Of a DNA stretch of 64,000 nucleotides, positions 40,201-51,900 are shown in pieces. A model generated the notes under the pieces. The model made no database searches, had not been told where the DNA came from, and saw only the letters and a list, made by a program, of their open reading frames with translations. The translations under genes were made by a program, and so were the position numbers. This stretch comes from Motacilla alba alba (Eukaryota; Chordata; Aves; Passeriformes; Motacillidae). The first letter of the stretch is position 1; every line of letters starts with the position of its first letter. The stretch covers positions 11,141,501 through 11,205,500 of the forward strand of contig NC_052028.1 in assembly GCF_015832195.1 (NCBI RefSeq), given 5' to 3'.

Positions 40201-42375
40201 TTTGGCTCAGTGATCCCTCACTAAGTATTACTGCTGGTATTTATTAGCAACAATGCCCTCTAATAGGTGGTTACAGACAGAGGGAGTGGGCTAGTACTTT
40301 TCCTGGGGAGTTCCACCTTAAAAGCACAAGCTTTCCCTGTTCAGCACCAAGCCTGGATGGTGCACAGTAATTGCTTATCTCGTTCACAACATATGGTTGC
40401 TGGTGAGCACTTCCCAACAGCTGGCATGATCAACTTGTGGCAAAAGATTTTAAATCAGCCCTGCCCGTGTTTCAAATACTTGTGTGCTCTTACTTCTCAA
40501 AAGATGCCATTTGCATCATCCACGCTGAGGCACAGCCAAGCATCAAACAAAAAAAGGCTGGGAATAAACACACTGACAATATGAGATTAGCTGCCATTCT
40601 GTTCACCTACAGAACAGATGTTCAGCTTCCTAGTCACCTAAAATCATCCTCCAGGAGTGCACAATTTATATTGAGCTGCCTGTGTCTAAAACATTGCCTA
40701 TGTAGAGTGGAATCATGGACTTATTCAAATAGTTCACAGCACACAAGACAGCAATCGTTTCTTTTGTATTACTGTGCTTAGGAAAGGAATTGTTGAAAAG
40801 TATATTGAATTGCTGAGATTTTAATGAAAAGGGACAAAAACAAATGGCAAGAATAAAGTATATAGTAGTAGTGAAAAAAATTATTCTGAAGTAAATGCAC
40901 TTGATGCAAAAATATACACTGAAAATACCAGCTATAAATGAATTTTCAAAGTACAATACCTAGTGATGCTCAGGTGTCCTGGAAAACATTATCTTTCAAT
41001 TCACAAAGGTTTTGTTTTAAATTACGCAGTGACTATGGCAGATGAACTTTTTACTGTCCATATACAATTTTAAAGTATAGGGAACGATTAAATATACAAT
41101 ATTTTAGAACTGTCTAGTGTCCTCAGAGTAATAAAACAATTTTAAAATATAGTCTAAATATAATATGGTAAACTGGAATTAATGTATCTAAATTTTACTC
41201 TGAGATCAAGTACAATTGTAATTTTTTTACCATTTCACAGACAAGTAATACCTTAGAATCAAAACCAAACAAACATATGCCATTTTAAACGTGCAAGAAA
41301 ACCTTCTAGCTTCTGTTTCAAAACCCCACACTTCCTTCACATTTTTCCTTGAGCACTTATTATCCTTTATCTCCTACAGCCACTAGAAATAAAGTCTCAT
41401 CTAGGTAACAAGCAAACAAGCAGCCCAAAAACCTATGGAATAAGAAATCAGAAATAAAATGGTCCAGTTTTCTTTCAAGCCTGCCCTGATGCTGATGCAG
41501 ATTTGGTCCATGGGAGATGTTGTGCCTTCCATGGCTTCCTGCACTTGAATTTGGTCAGTTCCTATCCCTGAACCTTCTTTCCCTTTGGATTGTCCTCATT
41601 ACCTTTCATCTGAACATTAATTCTGCCATTTATTTGGCTGCAAATAGGACTGGATTCTGGAAGGCCATGATCACCTTCCTTGTGCTGATGGAGGGCTTTG
41701 GGACTGCCCAGTTTGTGCTACTCATGATCTGCAGGAGTTACACTGTCCTGACTCTTAATCTTTTTTGTTGGTTGTTTCTAAATTCCTTTCACATTTCTGC
41801 TATTGAGCTGGCCAAAACTGAATTTATCAATTCCTCCAGATATATCAGCTTGCAGTTCTCCAGCTTGAATCTCATTTTGCTTCCTGTTCATATTTTTGAG
41901 CTCTTTAGATCCCTTTTTATTATTTCTCCTTGCCCGCTTACGCTTGCAACACCTGTCAGTTTAGAGTATGATTGTACCATTAGAAAGCAGGGCAGCTGCA
42001 GAGCAAAGCCCCAGGGAAACTCCAAGCAATATTGGGTCTTAAACTTTTGGAAATTTACCCAGGGCAGAGAGGAAACATCAGGAACAAGTGCCTGAAACAA
42101 TATGCCTGCAGATGCAGGGCACACAATGCTGCTTTGGAACAAAGAGAGTCTGTTGCCATCATTTTATCTGAAGTAGCTGCTGCCGGCTGAGTGTGGTTTT
42201 ACCTGGGCATGAGGGATCCAAAGGCTCTTCATGACCCAGGGAATGCATCTTCCAGGCATTGGCATATGCCCGCAACATAGTTGTGCCTCTGCATCCTCCC
42301 ACTGATTCCTCTGTGGGGAGCACTGAAATACAAGACAGTTTCTTGAAGCCATAATTCAAGCATAACTGGTTTACT
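31257..42375. other. Upstream flank of ADAMTS2, second block
   Basis: AT-rich intergenic sequence with no recognised gene. Notable contents are a tiny CpG cluster at 32238-32270, AT-rich sequence of conserved-element appearance at about 37030-37250, and a 192-codon hydrophobic open frame at 41517-42095 (plus strand). That frame matches no family I know and is probably a by-product of T-rich sequence. Simple A/T runs occur at about 35790, 37829 and 39488. Confidence 0.65.
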
Positions 42376-42457
42376 GTTTGGGTTTTTTGTTTTTTTGTTT
42401 TTTTGGTTTTTTTGTGGGTTTTTTTTTTGTTTTTTGTTTTTTGTTTTTTGTTTTTTT
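42376..42457 (+). repeat. T6-7G low-complexity tandem tract
   Basis: About 80 bp made of TTTTTTG/TTTTTTTG units with occasional GG or GTGGG interruptions. An irregular 7-8 bp periodicity is visible. On the minus strand it produces a lysine-rich shadow frame that is not a gene. Confidence 0.95.
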
Positions 42458-43139
42458 GCACTGTAGACATTAAAACATATATTTGGGGATATTTAAGACT
42501 ACAAAATGGAACAGCCTGTAAGTTTGATACTGATAGTAAGAATTCTAATATTATTCAACCCTGAAATGGAAGAACAGGGATTAAAAGTTTGGGAGATTTT
42601 GTTCACACTGGATACATTCCTTTTACTTCGTGAATTTTTATCTGGAGCCTGATGTTCAGTTCTTCCATGACATTTTCCATAGAATTAACTATTCTACTCA
42701 TGCCGCATTATTTCCCTAGGCAGGTCCCAGAGTGATTATAATACTGATAGCTACCTCCAGGGAGCACTGGGTTTCGATACATGGGACTAACTGGGTACTT
42801 TATCTAACCAGCTGTGAGCACAGCCCGCCTGGCAGGGACGTTTCTCACACTTGAGGAAAGTCAGACAGTTTAAAACAGGGACATTAGTTCTCTCTGAAGA
42901 AAGGTGGCTTTTCAACGGCAATCCATGCTACTGCCTTGAAAAAACATCTCCCAAAAATTTACATTCATCTGTTTTATTCAGAGAATGATCATTTGGGGTT
43001 TTTTGCTACTTTTCTGTGTCTCACTAGTCCCACAGAAATATGAGTTACTGAATCAGTTTTCTAATTGATTGTAATTTCTTCTGCTGTCTCCTCAGTAGTA
43101 AAACTTGAGGTTCCTAAAAATCAAACTGCAGTGTAGGAA

Positions 43140-43330
43140 TTTGCCGGGAGTAATTCCTGTTAGAAACTTTTTTGGAAACACGTAATTGTCAGGGACAAGC
43201 CTGCGCCCTGCCCTCCTCCTGCCCTGCAATGAGCACTCGGGGCCGCTCCCTTGTTCTCCACACTGTCTGTAATTATGGGCTGAGCGAATTGTCAAAGATG
43301 TCAATGCATTGACAACAATAGGCTTAGAAT
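43140..43330. promoter_or_regulatory. Candidate distal regulatory patch
   Basis: A GC-richer island with about six CpGs in AT-rich flank, about 17.6 kb upstream of the ADAMTS2 start codon. It contains TAATTA (43270-43275), the perfect palindrome GTCAATGCATTGAC (43300-43313) and the SOX-type AACAATAG (43314-43321) directly abutting. Motif density and CpG retention suggest constraint. Enhancer function is inference. Confidence 0.3.
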
Positions 43331-44377
43331 CAGTCTATTAAAAACTAAGGACTGTGTGTAAAATGCCCCTTTCAATGACAAAATAGAGGAAATTATACCA
43401 TTCCCTTGACAGAGTCCTCATTCAAAAATAGAGCATTTAAGGAATAGCTTAAGAAAGCTCTAATTGTTCCTGGGTTTTTTGGTTTCTTTCACAGTTTGGA
43501 TAACAGCTTTATAAATAAGTTATCTGACTGATCACTTAACTGAATCACCTACCCTAATTAGAGTACAGTACATGGTGTAGAATTCTATACTGTATATAAA
43601 GGTGGTTAAAAGAGCTTAATTCCTAAAATGATCCATCTGTCATAAATGTATATACTTATATATTAGAATAAATACCTTTGTAGTATTAAAGGGGGTTCCC
43701 TGAGGTTTTCCCCATCATTTCTATTCATTAATGATGTTAATTACAGTTACTTCAAAATGAATCATTCTCTAATCAGTATTAAGAACAATTATTTAATAAA
43801 CAAGGCCCATACATTTAATTTATTTTTAGAATGACTTCACAAAGTGACATATAGTTCTTAAAAATTTTTCACTCTTTTCTCTTCTGCTGCAATAGTGAGT
43901 GTGGCAGATAAGGTGATGCTCCAAAATACCTTGAGGAAAAACTTTGTCTCTTTTCCCTTCTGCCTCACTTTCATTTAGGGGTAAAAACTCCCCTATTTCA
44001 AATGGCTCTTCATCTTAGGCAACTACCTGCTATTGAACTGCTGTAGAATGGGCAGCCAGTGTAGCCAATGGAGTCTGGAGAGAACAATTCAGAGCATCCT
44101 CACTACCTAACTCTGTTCACAGTATACTTCCCTGATTATGTGCAGACTCAGAGGTCCTATTGCAAGCAGCTGAATTAAATATTTAAATTTGGATGGTATG
44201 AGTAGGTTAACTTTAGTGTCTTCCTTTTGCCATAAAGGAAGCTTAGGGAGACATGGACTTCCCTGTAAAATTGGGGTCTTCATAACACCAGAAAAGCTCA
44301 GCAATATGTGGCTGGAAAAGTATGGCTTAATTCAAAGGAAATATGATGTTCTTTAAGAGAGCAAGGAGAGCTGATTT

Positions 44378-44580
44378 AAATTCCTGTTCTGCCACAGACT
44401 TCCCCTGTGACCTTAGGCATGTCGCTCAGGGCAAGGTTTTTATGGGCATCTGGACATCCGACTCCAGGGGATTATAAATAACTAACTTTGCAAATCTAGC
44501 CACTGAGCACTATTCTTTAATTTTCCATTTGCAAAATGTAGACAGTGTTATTTCCTCTTTCACCTCCTACCTACAACAGT
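44378..44580 (+). repeat. MIR/CORE-type ancient SINE
   Basis: TTCCTGTTCTGCCACAGACT, then CCTGTGACCTTAGGCATGTC, and near the right end TTCCATTTGCAAAATG and TTTCCTCTTTCACCTCCTAC, follow the order of the amniote MIR-type SINE (CTGCCAC...GTGTGACCTTGGGCAAGTCA...TCTGTAAAATGGGGATAATA). The middle section is diverged. The plus orientation is clear. Confidence 0.72.
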
Positions 44581-44832
44581 TTCCAGGTGGAATTCTCTGC
44601 TAAAAGAATAATGTAAGGCTGAGAGATTATACACCATGGTAAAAAAATTCCACTGCTAACAAATAGTCTAAAAGACTAGGATTTTCTCTAACCTATTTGT
44701 TTTTTTAGGTTCTGGGGACAATTCTTCTGATTCCCTATAGCTGAATACTGTAATGTTCTTCACGAGTGTTTCTTGTCTCCATATGAAAAGGATAACAGCC
44801 ATCACTAAAGCAGTTAGGTAAAGTTACATACT

Positions 44833-44893
44833 AATTGTTTCAAAACAAGTGAGTGCCAACAAAACAAATTGTTTCAAAACAAGAGTGCCAACA
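44833..44893 (+). repeat. Imperfect direct repeat (about 28 bp, 2 copies)
   Basis: AATTGTTTCAAAACAAG followed by (TG)AGTGCCAACA occurs at 44833-44861 and 44867-44893. The second copy lacks TG, and the copies are separated by AAACA. This is a small local duplication. Confidence 0.95.
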
Positions 44894-45960
44894 TCTGCAA
44901 TTCTAATACCTATCTATTTAAATTTAAAATTTAGCAGTCAAGACCTGCCAGCTAACCTAACCTGAGTGTGAGCCTCACACCAAGGTTTTCCCTTACCTAG
45001 GGCAACTCCAGGCTCCAGCACCACTGCCACTTTCCCATTCTCTGCTCCCATGCATCCTTTATCTGCCAGCCACATTTGTGTGCAGCACCACAGGGCATGG
45101 GGAGGGGCAGGGTAACAGCAATGAACCTGGCACTGAGCTCCTAGTGGAAGAATTTCTTGACATTTCTTTCTCCTTTTGGTACTGGATGGCACCAAAAAGT
45201 TGTACCAGAGCACTACATCCCCTCATGTGTCACAAAAATTTTTGATGTGCTTCCCTTGACATGGCTCAATGCTGGCCTGTTCCAGAAGCCAAAGCAAAGG
45301 AAATTCAGAGGTTTTCCATTAATTCTTGCCTATGCTGCTTTGATTCACTTTCTGCAGACATTTTGCCAATAAAGTGTAACACAAGCCAGATTTCCTCCTG
45401 CCATGCTCTGTAATGAGCAGATGACTTGTGGATATGTCATTGAGCTGGATTTTCACCTGGAAGAAAGCAGCACTCTGCCCACACTGAAGTGACTTGCTAC
45501 TAGCTTTAATTGGCACGTCCTTCCTTTTGCATCAGTCTGTGCTCATAGGCATGTCTTGGCTGAATCTGATGGAATATATTTAAAATGTATTAGCATTTCC
45601 AACATGCTGGAAGTTTGCAATGCATATTCCAGGCATCACTCCAAATACATATGACCCCAACAGGTTTCATAAATTTTGGACATGAACTTGTTTTGCAGTT
45701 ATTCTTAGTGTATGGAAGGTTGGAATGAGAGTACCTACACTGGCTGAGCTGTAGTCAGAGTTGTGATGTGCCAAGGGATCATAGAAACTCTACATCACAA
45801 GCCAAGCTTGGAAACTAGAATGACTTCAAGTAAACGTATGTAAAATAACACTTTATTCACTAAGTTATTTGTCATCAACATTTGCAAAAATTAAACAGCC
45901 AGAATTAAATTAAACCAGAAACTGTTTCTAATATATTTTAGCAAGTCACTGCATTATAGG

Positions 45961-46033
45961 GAGCAGTACCTTGCCCTTTGAAGAGTCCTATTGATTTTAC
46001 TTCAGAGTAAGGTTGGCAGAATGAGGACTGAGC
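45961..46033 (+). repeat. Ancient amniote repeat relic
   Basis: GAGTCCTATTGATTTTACTT, then CAGAGTAAGGTTGGCAGAAT, resembles the pattern AGTCCCATTGACTTCAATGG...GAGTAAGGTTTGCAGGATC that I recall from sauropsid interspersed repeats. It is diverged and the family is not named. Confidence 0.5.
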
Positions 46034-48840
46034 AACTTTGGATGGCCAACGATTCCTTTCTTAATTTATATTTAGTGGGTCAGGTTTAACAACTAATTTT
46101 TTTAAGAGGTTTTGGTACCCAAATGTACATGTCCTCAGTGCATTTAGTCTGGACATTTCTCATAGTGGTTTCCCACTTGTGACTTCTTCTGGAAGACGTT
46201 GATCCTAGTCAATCATTGGCAAAAGTTCATTGGTTTCCATGGGGCAGGGTTTTGCCCTTATTCTCTGGGTGTTATTACCTATTAAAGTCATCTTTGGCAT
46301 ATTTTACTATTTCTCTGCCCCAGACTTCATTAATTAAATATTTCCTTCTAATAAAGCTCTGCAGGATAAAACACAGCATGATTCCAAGGCACAATTCTCC
46401 TTTTCCATGTTTAACTTCTTGGCAGCACTCTCCTCACTTTCATTTTTATTTTAATTCCAAATCTATTTAGGCTATGATCCTTGCTTTATTATATAGTACT
46501 TCCAATATTACCTAAAACTGTACCTAGAAGTATACTCTTTGTTATTTGATGCACGTATTAATTTGGGAAACTATTTTACAGCAGTTTCAGTGTCATATCT
46601 TTGATTTTCAGTATTAATTGTGTGGTTCATTGTACAGCCCTTATTTATTACTATATTTTTACATGTTGGCATAAATACTGTCTCAGATCATCTGACTGTA
46701 GCCGTGAGCTACAGCAGCCAGATTACCCCCCACTACCTCTTCATCCTCAGAAGACAAGAAACAACAGCCTGCTCCTTGACAGCACATGAAGGAAGTCGTG
46801 CTATATTTAAATTGCTCTAACATATTCCTTCCCATGTGAAGGTCCTTAGCTCTTTTTCTGTAATCTCCAGCACTGAAAAAAGGAACTTTTCCCATTATGT
46901 GAGTACTAAAAAAAAACAGATTTCTGTAACATCCTAGGTCAGTTTGTCCTTTGGAAGACAAAAAGCTTTTTATCTTTGGAATGGATATCTAAAATTAAAG
47001 TTCATACTTCCTACGGTTCCCTGCCGGTTTTATTCCAAATCAAGTAAGAAATTTATTGACTTCTAGGCTTAACATACTCCCTGTAGATCCCACATTAGTT
47101 GGGGGCATGAGAGGAAAACTCACCTGGCTCTAATCCAAAAAATGTTGTTTTTTCATTTTGGGTTCTGTCATTGAGGAATATGGGTTAAAGGTTTCCCTTG
47201 GTGTCCAGCTTGTAGAGAAGATAAATCCTACAGCCTCACTCAGGGTCTTTTAGTCTTTTAGGCACATTTATCTAAATTTTTTAATTCTGGACAACATGAT
47301 TTAGTTCACACCAAGATGCCAGCCATCATGTACACATTTATTCTAAGTAAAAATTCTTGTCATTTTTATCTCCTACCATCTCCTCTTTAAAAATGTTTGC
47401 TCCATCAGGATGAACATGATGCACCAACACTATGCCCTGCTCTTGAAAAGATAAATAGTTTCCAATGTGTTTTCTGTCCCTCTTCTTTATCTTTCCCTTA
47501 TTTTTTAATTTATGCATTAGTAGCATCTGTAGACCTCTGTCTGGAGTGATAGTCATGGCATTTTCTTGACAATCCTCTGATTTAAAACTGAGATACTTCA
47601 CCCCAAGTTATTCTGTCCTTCTTTGGCTTGATCAGAGTTTTTTGGCTCTTCTGCTACCTCACAGTCCACTAAATGGGTACATCTTTACCCAAAATAAGCA
47701 GAGAAAATGTAAAATCACTGTTTAGATATTTCTCTTGCTCTTGAAACATGTATAACATTTTCTCCCCTAGCATTCTGCCAGTACTGTAACATTTTACTTG
47801 AAATCACACCTCATTGTGCTTTGACCACACCATAACTTCCCAACAACAGCCAAGCACCTCCTTCCTCAACCTATGCAAAGACTGCTACCACTGGCACATG
47901 TTAATAAAAAACCAAGGACATCTTGTTCAGACTGAAAGGGAGCACCACCATTTCCACATGCTGCTTCCACCTGCCATGTTTTACTTCTGCCTCTCCCTCT
48001 CAGTTTCCCAGCAACAGCACGTTCACTCCATCCCCCAGTCAATAACAGCACTGAGCCCAGCGAGGAATTGCTTCACATGCTTCAACCAAAAGTCTTGACA
48101 GCAGAGGAGCTATTGAAGTGACAACTATCACTTATAAAACAACAACCAGTTGCAGAAGACTCCATGTTCCAAAGCTTTGCTGCCACAAGTGACCTCCTGT
48201 CTTTGTGTGTATGTGCTAAGCATATTTGACAGTTTAATGCCATATAATTATACCAGGGATCAAGTTGATCCATGACTATTTTTACAGAAAGTATCACAGC
48301 AGAGGCAGTCACACTCGGGTATAACTGTATCTTGCCCCTGGATGAAAATTAAATAAATGAAATAATTTTTAGTCCCATTTTCTAAATGTCTCTTAGAATA
48401 GGTTTTTACTGACTGCTTTTCCAAGATGCAGTATAACACAGCTGAGTTTTCTATATTTTATGTTTTATTATATTCCTTTTCAGCTAGGACACCTGGTTCT
48501 GCAGACACTTTTCATTGCTTCAATTCTGGGCAAATCAACATCTGTGAAATCTGAAGAACTGTTGCAAAATTCTACTTCCCTGCTGACATCTCCAACCATA
48601 ACAATGGAAAATTATATGAAAAGAAGTAAATTTTTCATAAGAAAAATATAAGGATTTAAGTAGCTGGTTCAGAACCTAACATCCAGAAACAGCCAGTGAA
48701 ATATTTTAGAGGAACATGTGAAAAAATTAAATTTGATTTGCCAGGAGTAGGACCTGGCTCCTATGGAAAAAAGAGCTTTAAGGACCATAATGGTTTTCAA
48801 AACTACCTGAAGCCTGTGGCTGGAGAGCCAACATGAGGGA

Positions 48841-48903
48841 ATTTCATGGAATTCAATGGAATTTCATGCCATTATTTCATGGAATTCAATGGAATTTCAT
48901 GCC
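48841..48903 (+). repeat. 33-bp tandem duplication (1.9 copies)
   Basis: ATTTCATGGAATTCAATGGA plus ATTTCATGCCATT at 48841-48873 is repeated without change at 48874-48903, lacking the last three bases. The unit itself contains a smaller ATTTCATG/AATTCAATG internal repetition. Confidence 0.97.
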
Positions 48904-51900
48904 TTGGAGCTCAGTGGTTTCTGTCATGGGTTGCACTTACCAGAGAGAGACAATGAGTATTGAAAAACAGTTTTGCTCTATTAATTGAGTAACCAAAGAT
49001 TTCAGTAACCAGTAGAATGAAACAACAAGGTTTCAATGAAATACCAATGGACTCTGTAGAACACATTTGGAGAACTATTGATTTTGCCAGAGAATTCCAC
49101 ATTTGTAAGGGGCCTATCAAATTCTCCATGGAATTTGATAGGGATATAACTCCTCACTAAAATTTATAAGAAGTTTCAAAAATCTTACAGAGATTAGTTT
49201 TTCACTTAAGATTATAAAATTATTCCATAAGGAAAGAGATAAGAGGCAGAAAAGTTTTCAATTAAGCCAGCTATAATTCAGTCAGTATTTCTGTCAGCAG
49301 TGTATTTAAGCAATATAAACATCCTCCCAAAGACAGATCTAGTTAAATGCTTTGTGATGGCCCCATGAAGCACTATGTTTTATTAAGGCCACATCCAATA
49401 TTTAATGAAATTGAATAATGAAAACTGAAAGACTGCTATTACTTGCTTGGTTTAGTGAATGGTGACAGAATTCTTACAGAATTAGTTTCATTCTTTTTTT
49501 TTTTTTTTCTTCTTAAACCCTATTGATTACTCAGTGAAATTTCTGGGAATCTTGTCGACCATGGCCAGTGACTTTTACCTCCAGCCTCCAACAAGTGATG
49601 GGACCAGCAGAAGAACTTCCTGATTTCTGTGGCACTTCCCTCCTGGAGAGGGCATGAATGACACTGGCAAACGTACTGATAATGTTTCATTTCCGTCCGT
49701 TATTCTTTCCCTTCTTTTACTGATTTCATAAGGGATAACAAGGAGTGCTGGGATCAGATGAATTCATCTGATTTAAATGATCTGCCCAATGTGTTTTGTT
49801 AAGTCAAATGAAAATTAAAATTGCTCACCTCTTCCTGGCCAGAGCAAGTCACACCCTATAGCAGCTTTGATGTGCTTCAAAGAACTGTGTTTTGTCCCAA
49901 CACACTGCAATAATCAATAAAATAAAAAAATATTTTAGTTTCTACTTACTTTACTTCAGATTTTAATCTGGTTTTAGTGAATCTCAGTCAGAGGAGGGTT
50001 TTTATTAAGTGAGAGTTGCTATTTGACAAATATAAATTTAAAATTCCATTTATTATGCCTTTTAAAATCTTTATTATATTTGTGTAGGGTAACTGCGACT
50101 GATCATCTTATGTAAAACCTTAATCAGGTCTGAGTATAAAATGAGATCAGACAGCTTTACTCCATACCTTTTTTCCTTTTCTTTTTCTGACCTGTGTAGA
50201 CCTGAGAAATGCAGAATACTGACTTAGCTGTTGCCTTTCATTTTATTTTATTGAAATAACTCTGCAGGGATAAACACACTCTTCAGGAGCTGAGGTTTTT
50301 TTTAATTAAAAGTGAATAATAAAGTAGAATGATCTGATAATGATATGGACATAAATTCACACTCCTCTGAAATTTATATGGAGTTATATAACTCTGGAGT
50401 TTTGGGAAGTCCAGCATATTCTTCCATCTTTCTACTTTCATTCTGTCTGAATCCTGCATCTCTACCACCATTGCTTTTAACTACATTTTTTCTGCTTTCT
50501 TTATTCTCTGCAGTAATAGGACCTTTCTTCATCATTACTATTGTGAAAATACATATGCTAGCAGTAGTTGGAGCACGAGGAAAAATCACCCCTTTGCTAT
50601 GCAAACACAAAATAAAACCCAGTCTTGCCTCAGAAGGTTTTAGTGTCATGCAAGTGAACAGAGAAACAGGTAAAAGGTGATCAGATGCAGGAAAGTGAGC
50701 AGCATGAAAAGTTGGATACATTTGCTAGAAAATGCTTCTGGTTCTGTTAGGCTTTGTTTCTTTCTAAGGGTGGACTACAAATAGCTGGCACTGAGAATTA
50801 AGTGATTACATGAGGTAAAAGAAGAAAAGAAATGAATAGGACAGTCAAAGCTCACCAGCTGGATCTGGATACCCAGAAGATGCATCAGGGCTGAAAAGAA
50901 TTTTTGAGAGATATAAAGGAGATAAGACAGCAGCTGTAAGGTATAGCTTTGTTTTGTATGTGAGATTTTTTATTAATAACATTAGGCATGTGAGAGAATG
51001 TTTTGAAAAGAGCATTGCCTACTAAATCACATACTCTAACATGGGGAGGAAATCTTTGTAAGATTCAGATCTATCAGTTCAAAACAGAGAAACCCTTCTG
51101 GTTTTTGCACAGTATGATGAAATCTTGCCTGCATGGCTATACTGACCCAGGAGAACTGCAGATGAACACGTATCAGACCCAAAGTATTGTCATGTTTCTC
51201 CTTTCTGCAGGCATCCTATTTTCAAATAAAGAATTTAAAGGATTATTCTGGAACAGAGCATTCCCACAGGAAAGCAGAGGCACACTGGCATCATTACAGA
51301 GGAATAATAACACCCTGTAAACATGACCTATGTTTTATCCCACCTTATGCCAAGGCATTCAAAAGCCCTGCAGAAACTTACTGGTGCTCAGCAGCCAAGC
51401 AATTATACTCTTGGTCTCTGCAGTGCCCTGTTCTTTGGGAAGGTCTCCCTTGCTTCAGTGAAGCACTACACTCTCTGGAAACTGAGTGGAAAAAGGTTTT
51501 CTGTTTATAGCAGGAATTTTTGTCAGCTGACTGTGATTCTCAAGCTATGCAGAGCAGAAGATGGAACAATAAAATGAAAACAAGCAAAAGCAAGAGAAAT
51601 CAGCTGAGATCTGCTTCAAAGATGCACAAACTGTTACCTTAAACATTTATTTAATAGTAATTGGATTTTGCACAGCCAGCTTAAATGCACTAAGAATCCC
51701 ATCTTTCAAATGGAACAAGACACGTCTGGGCTGTACTTCTGTTTAAATTTAGTTCTTGAGATTACCTCCTGCTGTTACTTTGAATGTCTTAATTCTAGCA
51801 TCACTTACCATGTCCCATCAAACACAGCATCATATTGGAAACAGTGACAACGATGCAGCTGCACATCTTTTATTTTGAGCTGAATCACTGCAGGCTCACA

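Noticed and set aside
42159..42470. Lysine/threonine-rich minus-strand frame
   Set aside because: Its N-terminal half is a translation of the T6-7G low-complexity tract.
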